Source: Herminiimonas sp. (GTDB lineage: Bacteria; Pseudomonadota; Gammaproteobacteria; Burkholderiales; Burkholderiaceae_D). Taken from it: a DNA stretch of 63,743 nt. How positions within the stretch are numbered: position 1 is the stretch's first letter; each line of letters opens with the position of its first letter. The stretch lies in the NCBI GenBank assembly GCA_027310305.1, contig DAIDBD010000054.1, forward strand, positions 1 through 63,743, given 5' to 3'. The notes beneath the pieces were generated by a model. It worked only from the letters and a program-made list of their open reading frames with translations. It made no database searches and was not told the DNA's origin. Made by a program: the position numbers and the translations under genes. This document shows, piece after piece, positions 38,301 through 45,936 of this stretch.

Positions 38301-39320
38301 GGACAAGGCGCGTTGTTCCTGTTGGCGCTCGATAAGCGTCCATCGGAAAAGTGGCAATCAGGCATCAACTATTACAAGTTCAAGATGCCGGTCGGTGATG
38401 CCGGCTTGCAGAGCGGTGTTGCTGCGCCGATGCTGGCAGCCGGCAGCGACGGCGCTGTGCGCTATGCGTATGCCGGAGATCTGCAGGGGAATGTATGGCG
38501 TTTCGATTTCACGGGGATCGCCCCATGGTCTGGAGCGCTCGGCAGTTCCCCGTACAAGCCCTTGTTCACCGCGCGGGATGCAGACGGGAATCGTCAGCCG
38601 ATCACGACGCAACTGAAGCTGGTGTTCGCACCGGGCGGCGGATACCTGGTGCTGTTCGGTACCGGCAAGTTCATCGAGGAGGCCGATGCGGCGCCCGGCA
38701 ATTTCAAGACACAGTCTTTTTATGCGATTGCCGATACCACCAATCCATCGCACAGGATAGCCGGCCGCAGCGAACTGATGCCGCGGTCGCTCGCAAAAAT
38801 TCCGGGAAAGAGCAGTGGTGCGATTCAGATAACCGGCGATGCCTTTACGTATGGCACGACATCGGGACACAAAAAAGGTTGGTATTTCGATTTTACGGCA
38901 TCCGATAAAACCGGCGAGCGAAGCGTCACCAATCCGCTGATCGCTTATGGACAGTTATTTTTCAACAGCCTGATCCCGGGCGGCGACCCTTGCGCCGCCG
39001 GAGGAGGGCGTTCTTATTTTCTCGATACGTTGACCGGTTTGCCGTCAGGCGGCAAGGCAACCGGATTCCTGTCCGAAGTCGGATTGCCGGGGTCGCCAGT
39101 GCTATTCGAGACAGGCGTGGAGACCGGCGGCAGAAATGCGATTGGCAAAAGAAGCGTCAAGAAGAAGGCCGCCATTTTCAATGCCGGCACCGGCGGCGTG
39201 AAAGGGAGGATAGCGCCGGCATCGAACGGCGCCGGCGATTTCAGCGTGCCGGCCGGCCGCTTCAGCTGGCGCGAAATATTCAACTGGCAGGAGATGCGCG
39301 ATGCATTCGGCAAAAAATAA
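35367..39320 (+). CDS. pilY1: Type IV pilus tip-associated protein PilY1
   Basis: 1317 residues. A signal peptide ends near SQAMAA. The N-terminal half contains the conserved NFMNWAASSAIDMLRYALTGG block near residue 130-155. The C-terminal half forms the beta-propeller with YVGANDGMLHAFGA and MGGGAQGVFALDVTDP. Asp-rich loops (AIDVDEGGNGLIDG and EDGNNDGN) could bind calcium, though I cannot match them to the known site. PilY1 supports pilus extension, adhesion and surface sensing. AAGGAAGA precedes the ATG, two bases after pilX. No clear von Willebrand A domain is visible, which may place it in the shorter betaproteobacterial class. Confidence 0.9.
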   Translation: MPIIKIRSLRGAGRLAIGIMLFTLSIGNPSQAMAAVPEVKIASGPLFNGSGNVHPNMLLSLSVEFPTAGIAYRGDEGTYNRTLEYAGYFNPLKCYRYAGGNRNVTDGYFSISKNADAVHECGGDSFSGNFMNWAASSAIDMLRYALTGGDRIVDTASTTILQRAVLKEDFYASETYFPRRSVRAGGNVSAPNRVTPFNPDTLYIVSCRNRILFSDSANSGNDCDTPAFDRNGALAKTDRKLGEYLARVEVCDRNEGRDRIDLCMKYGNHYKPVGEMQRHAEKIRFAAMGYLLDDSATRYGGVLRAPMKYVGAKKFTDPGFSEAANDYPEWDAATGVFYNNPDDRYNRAGAGLQSGVINYLNRFGRSGTYKTFDPVGELYYEGIRYLQGKQPTPDATAGMSVAMKDSFPVIETWKDPVTASCQKNYIVSIADVNTHWDRYLPGNNRTVFNRTENAHDPARAIETAVAGKTPELDVKLWTAKVAGMEADADGIYTNPAPRAHLGDLHDRDTGSGGHGSYYMAGLAYWANTNDIRVDKPVRVKTFAIDVDEGGNGLIDGNNRAIKPRDSQLYLAAKYGGFEDGNNDGNPFITDAVDGKTALKYSNAEWHRNGNAIPANYFLASQPEALVQSIRKIFSAIVNPSGTMSGISASATKISSDGAFVYQSGFNTSRWSGSLKKMAVTLDETGAVQIATAAGWDAAVILTGTSGQAPSPAPGDRKIYTARIDAAKVLNTVSFEWSELATDQQTLLDSSPGSRTRDKLGEKRLDYLRGVRSLEIGRPGGMFRARDSLLGDIINSSPVYVGAPAASVQGNGYQEFFEANKDRAKTVYVGANDGMLHAFGAAEGNELFAYMPNALIKEVNQLTATDYVHRPYVDGALTVSDALIAGKWKTILASGMGGGAQGVFALDVTDPARFGDGAGVIFEFTDSDDADMGNIVGAPTIAKFKTKITKGIPEYRYFVAVPSGLNNYRNDGAGRFNDTGQGALFLLALDKRPSEKWQSGINYYKFKMPVGDAGLQSGVAAPMLAAGSDGAVRYAYAGDLQGNVWRFDFTGIAPWSGALGSSPYKPLFTARDADGNRQPITTQLKLVFAPGGGYLVLFGTGKFIEEADAAPGNFKTQSFYAIADTTNPSHRIAGRSELMPRSLAKIPGKSSGAIQITGDAFTYGTTSGHKKGWYFDFTASDKTGERSVTNPLIAYGQLFFNSLIPGGDPCAAGGGRSYFLDTLTGLPSGGKATGFLSEVGLPGSPVLFETGVETGGRNAIGKRSVKKKAAIFNAGTGGVKGRIAPASNGAGDFSVPAGRFSWREIFNWQEMRDAFGKK

Positions 39321-39321
39321 C

Positions 39322-39768
39322 ATGCGCAAAACGATCGGCAACCATCACGGTTTCAGTTTGATCGAGTTGATGGTCGTTGTCGTCATCGTTGCGGTGCTGG
39401 CGGCAATCGAATATCCGTCGTATCGGGAATCGGTACGCAAGACAAAGCGTGCGGAAGGACGCGCCGCGCTGATGGAATCAATGCAGCAGCAGGAGCGCTA
39501 TTATTCGCAGAACGGCAGCTACCTCGTCTTTTCCGCATCAACTGCGAACGGCTTCAAATGGTATTCATCAAATAGCGCCGCAGCCAGCTCATATGAACTC
39601 AGCGCAACCGCCTGCGGCGGCGAGTCGATCCGGAATTGCGTTCTGCTGACGGCCAAACCAGGCACGCAAAACGTCAATGCGAATTACAAGGATGATTCGT
39701 GCGGCAATCTGACGCTGGCCAGCACAGGGGAACAAGCGGCCACCGGCAGTGATGCAAATTGCTGGTGA
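39322..39768 (+). CDS. pilE: PilE-type minor pilin
   Basis: 148 residues. The ATG at 39322 gives a ten-residue leader ending NHHG, then FSLIELMVVVVIVAVLAAIEYPSY with Glu5. A Met at 39301 is in frame but would overlap pilY1 by 20 bases and give an unusually long leader. Two Cys pairs toward the C-terminus (TACGG..NCV and SCGN..NCW) suggest the disulfide-bounded D-region. In this position it is most likely the minor pilin of the PilY1 cluster, not the major pilin. Confidence 0.87.
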   Translation: MRKTIGNHHGFSLIELMVVVVIVAVLAAIEYPSYRESVRKTKRAEGRAALMESMQQQERYYSQNGSYLVFSASTANGFKWYSSNSAAASSYELSATACGGESIRNCVLLTAKPGTQNVNANYKDDSCGNLTLASTGEQAATGSDANCW

Positions 39769-40309
39769 TAACGTGAAAACCACCTTGCCGGTCAGCGGAT
39801 ACTCGATGGTCGAACTGATGGCCGTATTGTCGATTGCCTCCATCCTGCTCGCGATCGGTGTGCCGAGCTTTGGCGCATTGATCCGGAATCAGAAAATGAC
39901 AACGACGGTGAACGATTTTTTTACCGCCGTCAACCTGACGCGTTCGGAAGCAATCCAGCGCGGTACGCGCGTCGATCTGGTGCCGGCGGGCGACGGCACA
40001 GACTGGGCCAAAGGGTGGATTGTGCTGATCGATCGGAACGGCAATCAAAAGGCGGACGCCGGCGAAAGAATCGTTTTCTCGCACGGACCGGTGCCGAAAG
40101 GAATGACAATCGAGGCCGCCTTTACCGATTCGAAGGCGCACTATCTCGCTTACAACGGATCCGGGCGCACCCGCACCAATGCCAATAGCCAAACGCCGCA
40201 ACTGGGCTCATGGTTGTTTACGCTGGATAACCAGGCCAGGCGGATCGTTATCAATTTTCTCGGTCGTCCAAGGGTGTGCAATCCGAACAGTCACCCCGCG
40301 ACTTGCTAG
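39752..40309 (+). CDS. fimT: FimT/GspH-type minor pilin
   Basis: 185 residues overlapping pilE by 17 bases. The leader ends PVSG and the mature part begins YSMVELMAVLSIASILLAIGVPSF, with Glu5 and the GspH/FimT block (NLTRSEAIQRGTRV) after the helix. A GTG at 39773 would avoid the overlap and also keeps the leader. In many clusters fimT comes first; here it is last. FimT of some species binds DNA for uptake, but that function is not visible from sequence alone. Confidence 0.86.
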   Translation: MQIAGDNVKTTLPVSGYSMVELMAVLSIASILLAIGVPSFGALIRNQKMTTTVNDFFTAVNLTRSEAIQRGTRVDLVPAGDGTDWAKGWIVLIDRNGNQKADAGERIVFSHGPVPKGMTIEAAFTDSKAHYLAYNGSGRTRTNANSQTPQLGSWLFTLDNQARRIVINFLGRPRVCNPNSHPATC

Positions 40310-40342
40310 AATGGCGGTTCATCACATTGCTTGAAAAATTCC

Positions 40343-41434
40343 GTGGAAACGTTCAACGATTTGCAAGGCATGGCGCACGCGTTGCAGTGGGCCGCCAAAG
40401 GGCTCTTCATCACGGCGCCCAATCCCAGGGTCGGGTGCGTCATCGTCAAGGACAACCGGATTATCGGCGAAGGCCATACCCAGCCCGCCGGACAGCCGCA
40501 TGCGGAAGTGCAGGCGCTGAATGATGCGGCACATCGCGGCTTCGATGTTCGAGGTGCAACAGTGTACGTGACGCTGGAACCGTGCAGCCACCATGGCCGT
40601 ACGCCGCCTTGCGCCGATGCATTGATCGCGGCCGGCGTGGCGAAGGTGGTCGCTGCCGTAGCGGACCCTAATCCGCTGGTTGCAGGGCAAGGGTTCGCCG
40701 CGTTACAGGCCGCCGGCATCGAAGTGGCATGCGGCCTGATGGAACAGGAAGCACGCGAACTGAATATCGGTTTTTTCTCGCGCATGCAGCGCGGCAAGCC
40801 TTGGGTGCGGATGAAGGCGGCAGCCAGCGTGGACGGCAAGACGGCGCTGCATAGCGGCCAGAGCCAATGGATTACTTCGCAGGCGGCGCGCGATGACGGA
40901 CACGCGTGGCGCGCACGCGCATGCGCGATCCTGACCGGCATCGGCACCGTCAAGGAAGACGATCCGCTACTGAATGTGCGGGCAGTTGATACGCCGCGCC
41001 AACCGCGCCGCATCGTCATCGATAGCCATCTGCAGATCAGCCCGGATGCGCGCGTGCTGGCAGGCGGCGGCACATGGATCGTCGCGGCGCATTCCGACCC
41101 GGACAAGCAAGCGCGATTGCGCGAGCAGGGCGCCGAAATCATCATGTTGCCCAATGCGCACGGCAAGGTCGATTTGCCGGCGCTGATGCTGGAACTGGGC
41201 CGGCGGCACATCAATGAATTGCACATCGAGGCAGGTTTCAAGCTCAACGGCTCGCTGATCCGGGAAAACTGCGTCGATGAACTGTTGCTCTACCTTGCGC
41301 CACATTTGATCGGCGACGCGCAAGGTCTGTTCGATTTGCCCGCACTGGATACGCTGGATGCCAAGCGCACATTAACTTTTCAAGAGATCAAGCAAATCGG
41401 ACCGGATTTGCGCATCCTTGCCCGCTTCATTTGA
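40343..41434 (+). CDS. ribD: Bifunctional diaminohydroxyphosphoribosylaminopyrimidine deaminase / reductase
   Basis: Second and third steps of riboflavin synthesis: zinc-dependent deamination, then NADPH reduction of the ribosyl chain. The 363 residues show HAEVQAL and PCSHHGRTPPCADAL (zinc ligands and catalytic Glu) at about 50-85. The reductase domain begins near 150 (VRMKAAASVDGKTA). No ATG lies before residue 10 of the domain, so the start is the GTG at 40343 or the TTG at 40331; GTG gives a normal length. It follows fimT by 33 bases with no terminator between, so pilin and riboflavin genes may share a transcript. Confidence 0.93.
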   Translation: METFNDLQGMAHALQWAAKGLFITAPNPRVGCVIVKDNRIIGEGHTQPAGQPHAEVQALNDAAHRGFDVRGATVYVTLEPCSHHGRTPPCADALIAAGVAKVVAAVADPNPLVAGQGFAALQAAGIEVACGLMEQEARELNIGFFSRMQRGKPWVRMKAAASVDGKTALHSGQSQWITSQAARDDGHAWRARACAILTGIGTVKEDDPLLNVRAVDTPRQPRRIVIDSHLQISPDARVLAGGGTWIVAAHSDPDKQARLREQGAEIIMLPNAHGKVDLPALMLELGRRHINELHIEAGFKLNGSLIRENCVDELLLYLAPHLIGDAQGLFDLPALDTLDAKRTLTFQEIKQIGPDLRILARFI

Positions 41435-41502
41435 TCGATCGGAATCTGGTATCGTCATCGATGCTTGACTCCGCCTCGCAATATTCAGGATATTTATTCA
41501 TC

Positions 41503-42129
41503 ATGTTCACCGGAATCGTCGCCGCCGTCGGCAAAATTACTTCGCTCTCTCCTTTGGGCAACCAATCCGGTGCCGGCGTTCGGCTGACGGTCGACGCCGG
41601 CGGTTTGCCGCTGTCGGATGTCGCAATCGGCGACTCGATCGCATTGAACGGCGCCTGCATGACGGTGATTGCCAAGACCGATATCAGCTTCATGGTCGAT
41701 GTGTCGCGTGAAAGCCTGAACCGCACCGCGGGGCTCGACGTCACCGGTGAAGTCAATCTCGAAAAAGCATTGACTCTGGCCGACCGGTTGGGCGGGCATC
41801 TGGTATCAGGCCATGTCGATGGCTTGGGGCTCGTGCGTAAATTCGCACCGGTCGGGGAGTCGTGGGAACTGGTAATCGAAGCGCCGAAAGAATTGGGAAA
41901 ATACCTCGCTTACAAGGGATCAATCGTGGTCAACGGCGTATCGCTGACTGTCAATCGAGTCACTGATGCCGCGGCCGGATGTGAATTCTCGATCAATTTG
42001 ATACCGCACACGATTGAAGCCACAACGCTCAAGCATTTGAAAGAGGGTGGCAAGGTCAATCTTGAAATCGACTTGATCGCGCGTTATGTCGAGCGGATGT
42101 TGTCCATTTCTAACAGTGTCGCGGAATAA
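41503..42129 (+). CDS. ribE: Riboflavin synthase, alpha chain
   Basis: Trimeric enzyme that dismutates two 6,7-dimethyl-8-ribityllumazines into riboflavin and a pyrimidine. The 208 residues form two lumazine-binding barrels, with the diagnostic N-terminus MFTGIVAAVG, GDSIALNGACMTV, and GGHLVSGHVDG. AGGA lies about 12 bases before the ATG at 41503. It follows ribD by 68 bases. Confidence 0.96.
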   Translation: MFTGIVAAVGKITSLSPLGNQSGAGVRLTVDAGGLPLSDVAIGDSIALNGACMTVIAKTDISFMVDVSRESLNRTAGLDVTGEVNLEKALTLADRLGGHLVSGHVDGLGLVRKFAPVGESWELVIEAPKELGKYLAYKGSIVVNGVSLTVNRVTDAAAGCEFSINLIPHTIEATTLKHLKEGGKVNLEIDLIARYVERMLSISNSVAE

Positions 42130-42180
42130 CGCGGCGAGAGGTTTCTTTAATATATTTGCACCATGATATATTTTCTTGCC

Positions 42181-42356
42181 ATGCCATCTTGATGGCAGCG
42201 GGATGCCTTCCAGGTTCTTTAACCAGTCAAGGGGCCGTTTGACTGAACTGCCTGAAAAGCTCGCCAGGTAACGATAAGAGCGGAAGATAGTATGGAACGC
42301 AAAAGTTAAAAGGCAATTAAATCCATTAAAATAGCGGACTACTCAGGATTCAAGTC
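42181..42356 (+). promoter_or_regulatory. Structured leader before the ribB-like gene (no RFN consensus)
   Basis: The 227 bases between ribE and the ribB-like gene have no gene. A run of hairpins can be drawn: GGCA/TGCC (42194-42207), GGTT/AACC (42213-42224), CAGTCAA/TTGACTG (42225-42245) and CCTG/CAGG (42251-42268). ATCTT (42186-42190) and AAGAT (42284-42288) can close them as a multibranch element. A competing 7-bp hairpin (TGCCATC/GATGGCA, 42182-42197) uses some of the same bases. The FMN riboswitch consensus (GGGCAGGGTGAAATTCCC and so on) is absent. It may be regulatory RNA of an unrecognised type or chance structure. Confidence 0.4.
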
Positions 42357-43469
42357 ATGTCTATTTCAACTACACAAGAAATCGTTGCCGAACTGCGGGC
42401 TGGCCGCATGGTCATTCTGGTCGATGAAGAGGATCGCGAAAACGAAGGCGATCTGGTATTGGCGGCTGAATTCGTCACTGCCGAAGCAATCAATTTCATG
42501 GCCAAGTTCGGCCGCGGCCTGATTTGCCTTACCCTGACCGAAGAACGCTGCGATCAGTTGAATCTTTCGATGATGACGTCGCGCAACAGCACTTCGTACG
42601 GCACCAATTTCACCGTATCGATCGAAGCGGCGGAGGGCGTGACTACCGGCATTTCCGCGGCGGATCGCGCCAAAACGGTTCAGGCGGCGGTCGCCAGGCA
42701 CGCCAGGCCATCCGACATCGTTCAGCCCGGACATATCTTCCCATTGAAAGCGCAGAAGGGCGGCGTACTGATGCGCGCCGGCCATACCGAAGCCGGTTGC
42801 GATTTTGCCGAGCTCGCGGGCCTCACGCCAGCGGCGGTCATTTGTGAAATCATGAAGGACGACGGCACGATGGCGCGCTTGCCGGATCTGGTCGAGTTCG
42901 CGCGGGAACACCAGCTTAAAATCGGCACGATCGCCGATCTGATCCATTATCGCAGCCAGAATGAAAGCATAGTCGAGCGGATTGCCGAGCGCACGATGCA
43001 TACCGTTCATGGCGCGTTCAAGGCCATCGCCTATCGTGACAAGCCGAGCGGCGGCGCGCATCTGGCGTTGTTGCACGGCGATGTCACGCCGGACAGCGAA
43101 ACCCTGGTGCGGGTTCATCAGCCGGTATCGATCCTGGATTTGCTCGAAACGCAGGCGACCACGCATTCATGGAACATGGCGTCGGCAATGGCCGCCATCA
43201 AGGCGTCCGACCGCGGCGTCGTGGTGCTGCTCAATTGCGAAGAATCGGCTGAGCAAATGTTTGCGCAGTTCGCCGCATTGAACACGCCGGATGCGCGCCC
43301 CCAGCCGCGCGGCGCGCGCATGGATCTGCGTACCTACGGTATTGGCGCGCAGATATTGAAGGACCTGGGCGTTGGTAAAATGAAGTTGCTGGCCAGCCCG
43401 AGGAAAATGCCGTCGATGACGGGTTTCGATCTGGAAGTCGTCGGTTATCAAGCCAAACCCGACAATTGA
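42357..43469 (+). CDS. ribB: 3,4-dihydroxy-2-butanone 4-phosphate synthase with degenerate GTP cyclohydrolase II domain
   Basis: 370 residues. The N-terminal domain (about 1-205) is a complete DHBP synthase, forming the four-carbon precursor of riboflavin from ribulose 5-phosphate, with [28 protein letters not shown] and [16 protein letters not shown]. The C-terminal part aligns with GTP cyclohydrolase II in outline ([14 protein letters not shown] ... [15 protein letters not shown]) but lacks the zinc cysteines expected in C-TGD-FGS-RCDCG. The region reads [15 protein letters not shown] instead. Such hybrid proteins (RibBX type) are known in proteobacteria, so a separate RibA must supply the first step. 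Confidence 0.93.
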   Translation: MSISTTQEIVAELRAGRMVILVDEEDRENEGDLVLAAEFVTAEAINFMAKFGRGLICLTLTEERCDQLNLSMMTSRNSTSYGTNFTVSIEAAEGVTTGISAADRAKTVQAAVARHARPSDIVQPGHIFPLKAQKGGVLMRAGHTEAGCDFAELAGLTPAAVICEIMKDDGTMARLPDLVEFAREHQLKIGTIADLIHYRSQNESIVERIAERTMHTVHGAFKAIAYRDKPSGGAHLALLHGDVTPDSETLVRVHQPVSILDLLETQATTHSWNMASAMAAIKASDRGVVVLLNCEESAEQMFAQFAALNTPDARPQPRGARMDLRTYGIGAQILKDLGVGKMKLLASPRKMPSMTGFDLEVVGYQAKPDN

Positions 43470-43579
43470 TATGCATTGCGTAAACCGGAAAGTTACTGGA
43501 TGCTGTTTTGGAATATTGTTCAGTGATGTTCGTTGCAACAGTTGACAGAATCGCGCGCAATTGCGCATAAAGGAAAGCC

Positions 43580-44065
43580 ATGACGGTAGGAATGTACGAA
43601 ACCAATCTCGACGGCCAAGGCTCGCGCATCGGTATTGTCCAGGCGCGCTTTAACGAAGACGTGTGTCATGGACTGCTGTCGGCGTGTCTGGCGGAACTCA
43701 AGCGGCTGGGCGTCGAAGACGAGGACGTACTGCATGTGACTGTGCCGGGCGCACTGGAAATTCCGCTTGCGTTGCAAAAAATGGCGGAAACCCAGCAGTT
43801 CGATGCGCTGATCGCAATCGGCGCGGTGATTCGCGGCGAGACCTATCATTTCGAACTGGTATCGAACGAGTCCGGCGCCGGAATCACCCGGGTCGGACTG
43901 GATTTCGGCATCCCGATTGCCAATGCGGTGCTGACGACCGACACCGATGAGCAGGCGGAAGCGCGGATGGCGGAGAAGGGAGCGGAAGCCGCCCGCGTGG
44001 CAATTGAAATGGCCAATCTCGCCATCGCACTGGAAGAACTCGCGGAAGCAACCGACGAGGAATAG
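43580..44065 (+). CDS. ribH: 6,7-dimethyl-8-ribityllumazine synthase
   Basis: Condenses the pyrimidine from RibD with dihydroxybutanone phosphate. The 161-residue protein carries [11 protein letters not shown] and the phosphate-binding [15 protein letters not shown], with [11 protein letters not shown] after it. AGGAAAG sits five bases before the ATG. It lies 110 bases after the ribB-like gene and 102 bases before nusB, the usual ribBA-ribH-nusB order. Confidence 0.97.
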   Translation: MTVGMYETNLDGQGSRIGIVQARFNEDVCHGLLSACLAELKRLGVEDEDVLHVTVPGALEIPLALQKMAETQQFDALIAIGAVIRGETYHFELVSNESGAGITRVGLDFGIPIANAVLTTDTDEQAEARMAEKGAEAARVAIEMANLAIALEELAEATDEE

Positions 44066-44167
44066 TCGCCTGAAGTACGTGCCGCATACGTTTTAACCAT
44101 TCCTGCCGCGCACGTTTTTAACCCTTTTTGCCGGCCTTGAAATATTCAGGCGCCGACGTTGCGAACC

Positions 44168-44638
44168 ATGACCCAAAAATCTCTGCACGCCAATCCCAGC
44201 AAGAGCCGTACGCCGCGCCATCGCGCGCGCGAATTTGCGCTGCAAGGCCTTTACCAGTGGCTGCTGAACAATGAGGATGCGGGCGCAATCGAAGCGCACA
44301 TCCGTGAAGCGCACGGCTTTGACAAGGCCGATGCGATCCACTTCGATGCGTTGTTGCACGGCATCATCAGGCAGGTTGCCGAACTGCGCGCCGCCTTGTC
44401 GCCGCTGATCGACCGCCCGATCACGCAGTTGTCGCCGGTAGAGCATGCGGCGCTGCTGATCGGTGCCTACGAGCTGAAAAACCACATCGAAATTCCCTAC
44501 AAGGTGGTCATCAACGAGGCGGTGGAGCTGACCAAATCGTTTGGCGGCATCGACGGCCACAAGTACGTCAACGGCGTGCTCGACAAGCTCGCAGCCAAGG
44601 TGCGCACTATCGAAGTGGATGCCGCCAAGGGATCATAA
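44168..44638 (+). CDS. nusB: Transcription antitermination factor NusB
   Basis: All-helical RNA-binding protein that with NusE recognises boxA of rRNA operons and supports antitermination. The 156 residues show [16 protein letters not shown] at the N-terminus and [28 protein letters not shown] near 100-130 (conserved core [15 protein letters not shown]). The ATG at 44168 is preferred to the in-frame TTG three codons earlier. Confidence 0.96.
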   Translation: MTQKSLHANPSKSRTPRHRAREFALQGLYQWLLNNEDAGAIEAHIREAHGFDKADAIHFDALLHGIIRQVAELRAALSPLIDRPITQLSPVEHAALLIGAYELKNHIEIPYKVVINEAVELTKSFGGIDGHKYVNGVLDKLAAKVRTIEVDAAKGS

Positions 44639-44678
44639 AAGCCGCATCACGATGTTGATTCGTTAAATTTAGAGTTCG

Positions 44679-45854
44679 ATGAATTTTACCCGCCTCGCTT
44701 CCCGCCTCGACAATATCGCGCCGTTCCATGTAATGGAATTGGCGAAAATGGCGGCCGAACTGGAAAAGCAGGGCCGCCACATCATCCACATGGGAATCGG
44801 CGAGCCGGATTTCACCGCCGCGCCGCCCGTCATCGCCGCCGCGACCCGTGCGATGGCGGACGGCAAGATGCAATACACTTCGGCCACCGGTATTCCCGCC
44901 CTGCGACGAGCAATTTCAACGCACTATCAGCGGGTCTATGGACTCGATGTTGCGCCATCGCGCATTATCGTGACGGCAGGCGCATCGGCAGCGCTGCTGC
45001 TGGCATGCGCTGCGCTGGTCGAAAAGGGTGCTGAAGTGCTGATGCCCGATCCGTCCTATCCATGCAATCGCCACTTCGTCGCCGCTTTCGAAGGCGTGGC
45101 AACGATGATTGCGAGCGGCCCGGCGCAACGGTTCCAGTTGTCCGAAACCATGGTGCGCGAGCACTGGAGCGCCGCCACGCGCGGGATACTGCTGGCATCG
45201 CCGTCCAATCCGACCGGCACGTCGATTGCCGACGACGAATTGCGCAGGATCGTCGCGGCGGTCCGGGAAAAACAGGGCTTCACGATTGTCGATGAAATTT
45301 ATCAGGGACTGACGTATGACGCGCCGCCGTTTTCGGCGCTGTCGCTGGGCGACGATGTCATCGTGATCAATAGCTTCTCCAAGTATTTCAACATGACCGG
45401 CTGGCGTCTCGGCTGGCTGGTGGTGCCTGAAACCCTGGTGCCGCAGATTGAAAAGCTGGCGCAGAACCTGTTTATCTGTGCGTCGAGCATCGCGCAGCAT
45501 GCCGGCGTGGCGTGCTTTTCACCCGAATCGATCGAGATTTACGAGGCGCGCAAGGCTGAATTCAAGCGTCGCCGCGATTACATCGTTCCTGCGTTGCGCG
45601 AACTGGGTTTCAAGGTGCCGGTGACGCCTGACGGCGCGTTTTACGTCTATGCCGATTGCACCGCGTTATCGGATGATGCGGACCGGCTGACAATCGACAT
45701 GCTGAACCAAGCCGGCGTCGTGCTGGTGCCGGGGCTTGATTTCGGCCCGCATACCGCGCATCAATATATTCGCGTGTCATATGCGACATCGATGGAAAAC
45801 CTGCGGGAAGCAATCGGTCGTTTGCAGCGATTTTTTGCGGCCCGGACGGACTGA
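44679..45854 (+). CDS. Class I/II PLP-dependent aminotransferase
   Basis: 391-residue fold-type I aminotransferase. Landmarks are MGIGEPDF near residue 40, YTSATGIPALR, SPSNPTGT, IVDEIYQGLTY, and the PLP-binding Lys in NSFSKYFNMTGWRLGW near 240, then the C-terminal Arg in YIRVSYAT. It resembles aspartate/aromatic or alanine-type transaminases; the substrate cannot be decided from sequence alone. It begins 40 bases after nusB and ends in a strong terminator. Confidence 0.9.
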   Translation: MNFTRLASRLDNIAPFHVMELAKMAAELEKQGRHIIHMGIGEPDFTAAPPVIAAATRAMADGKMQYTSATGIPALRRAISTHYQRVYGLDVAPSRIIVTAGASAALLLACAALVEKGAEVLMPDPSYPCNRHFVAAFEGVATMIASGPAQRFQLSETMVREHWSAATRGILLASPSNPTGTSIADDELRRIVAAVREKQGFTIVDEIYQGLTYDAPPFSALSLGDDVIVINSFSKYFNMTGWRLGWLVVPETLVPQIEKLAQNLFICASSIAQHAGVACFSPESIEIYEARKAEFKRRRDYIVPALRELGFKVPVTPDGAFYVYADCTALSDDADRLTIDMLNQAGVVLVPGLDFGPHTAHQYIRVSYATSMENLREAIGRLQRFFAARTD

Positions 45855-45866
45855 CAGGTTTGGCAG

Positions 45867-45908
45867 CCGATAACAAAAAGGAGCCGATCGGCTCCTTTTT
45901 GTTATCGG
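45867..45908. terminator. 42-bp perfect palindromic bidirectional terminator
   Basis: A perfect palindrome centred at 45887/45888, with GGAGCCGA/TCGGCTCC at the core, flanked by A5 and T5 and then GATAAC/GTTATC. It sits between the convergent aminotransferase and lytic transglycosylase genes and should end both transcripts. Confidence 0.9.
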
Positions 45909-45936
45909 TTCGAGACAGATTGTTTCATGCGGCTGG

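Noticed and set aside
42130-42356. FMN riboswitch (RFN element) before the ribB-like gene
   Set aside because: The conserved GGGCAGGGTGAAATTCCC, GGCGGTA and final GGATGGGAGAAGA blocks are absent; only ATCTT/AAGAT at the ends is reminiscent.
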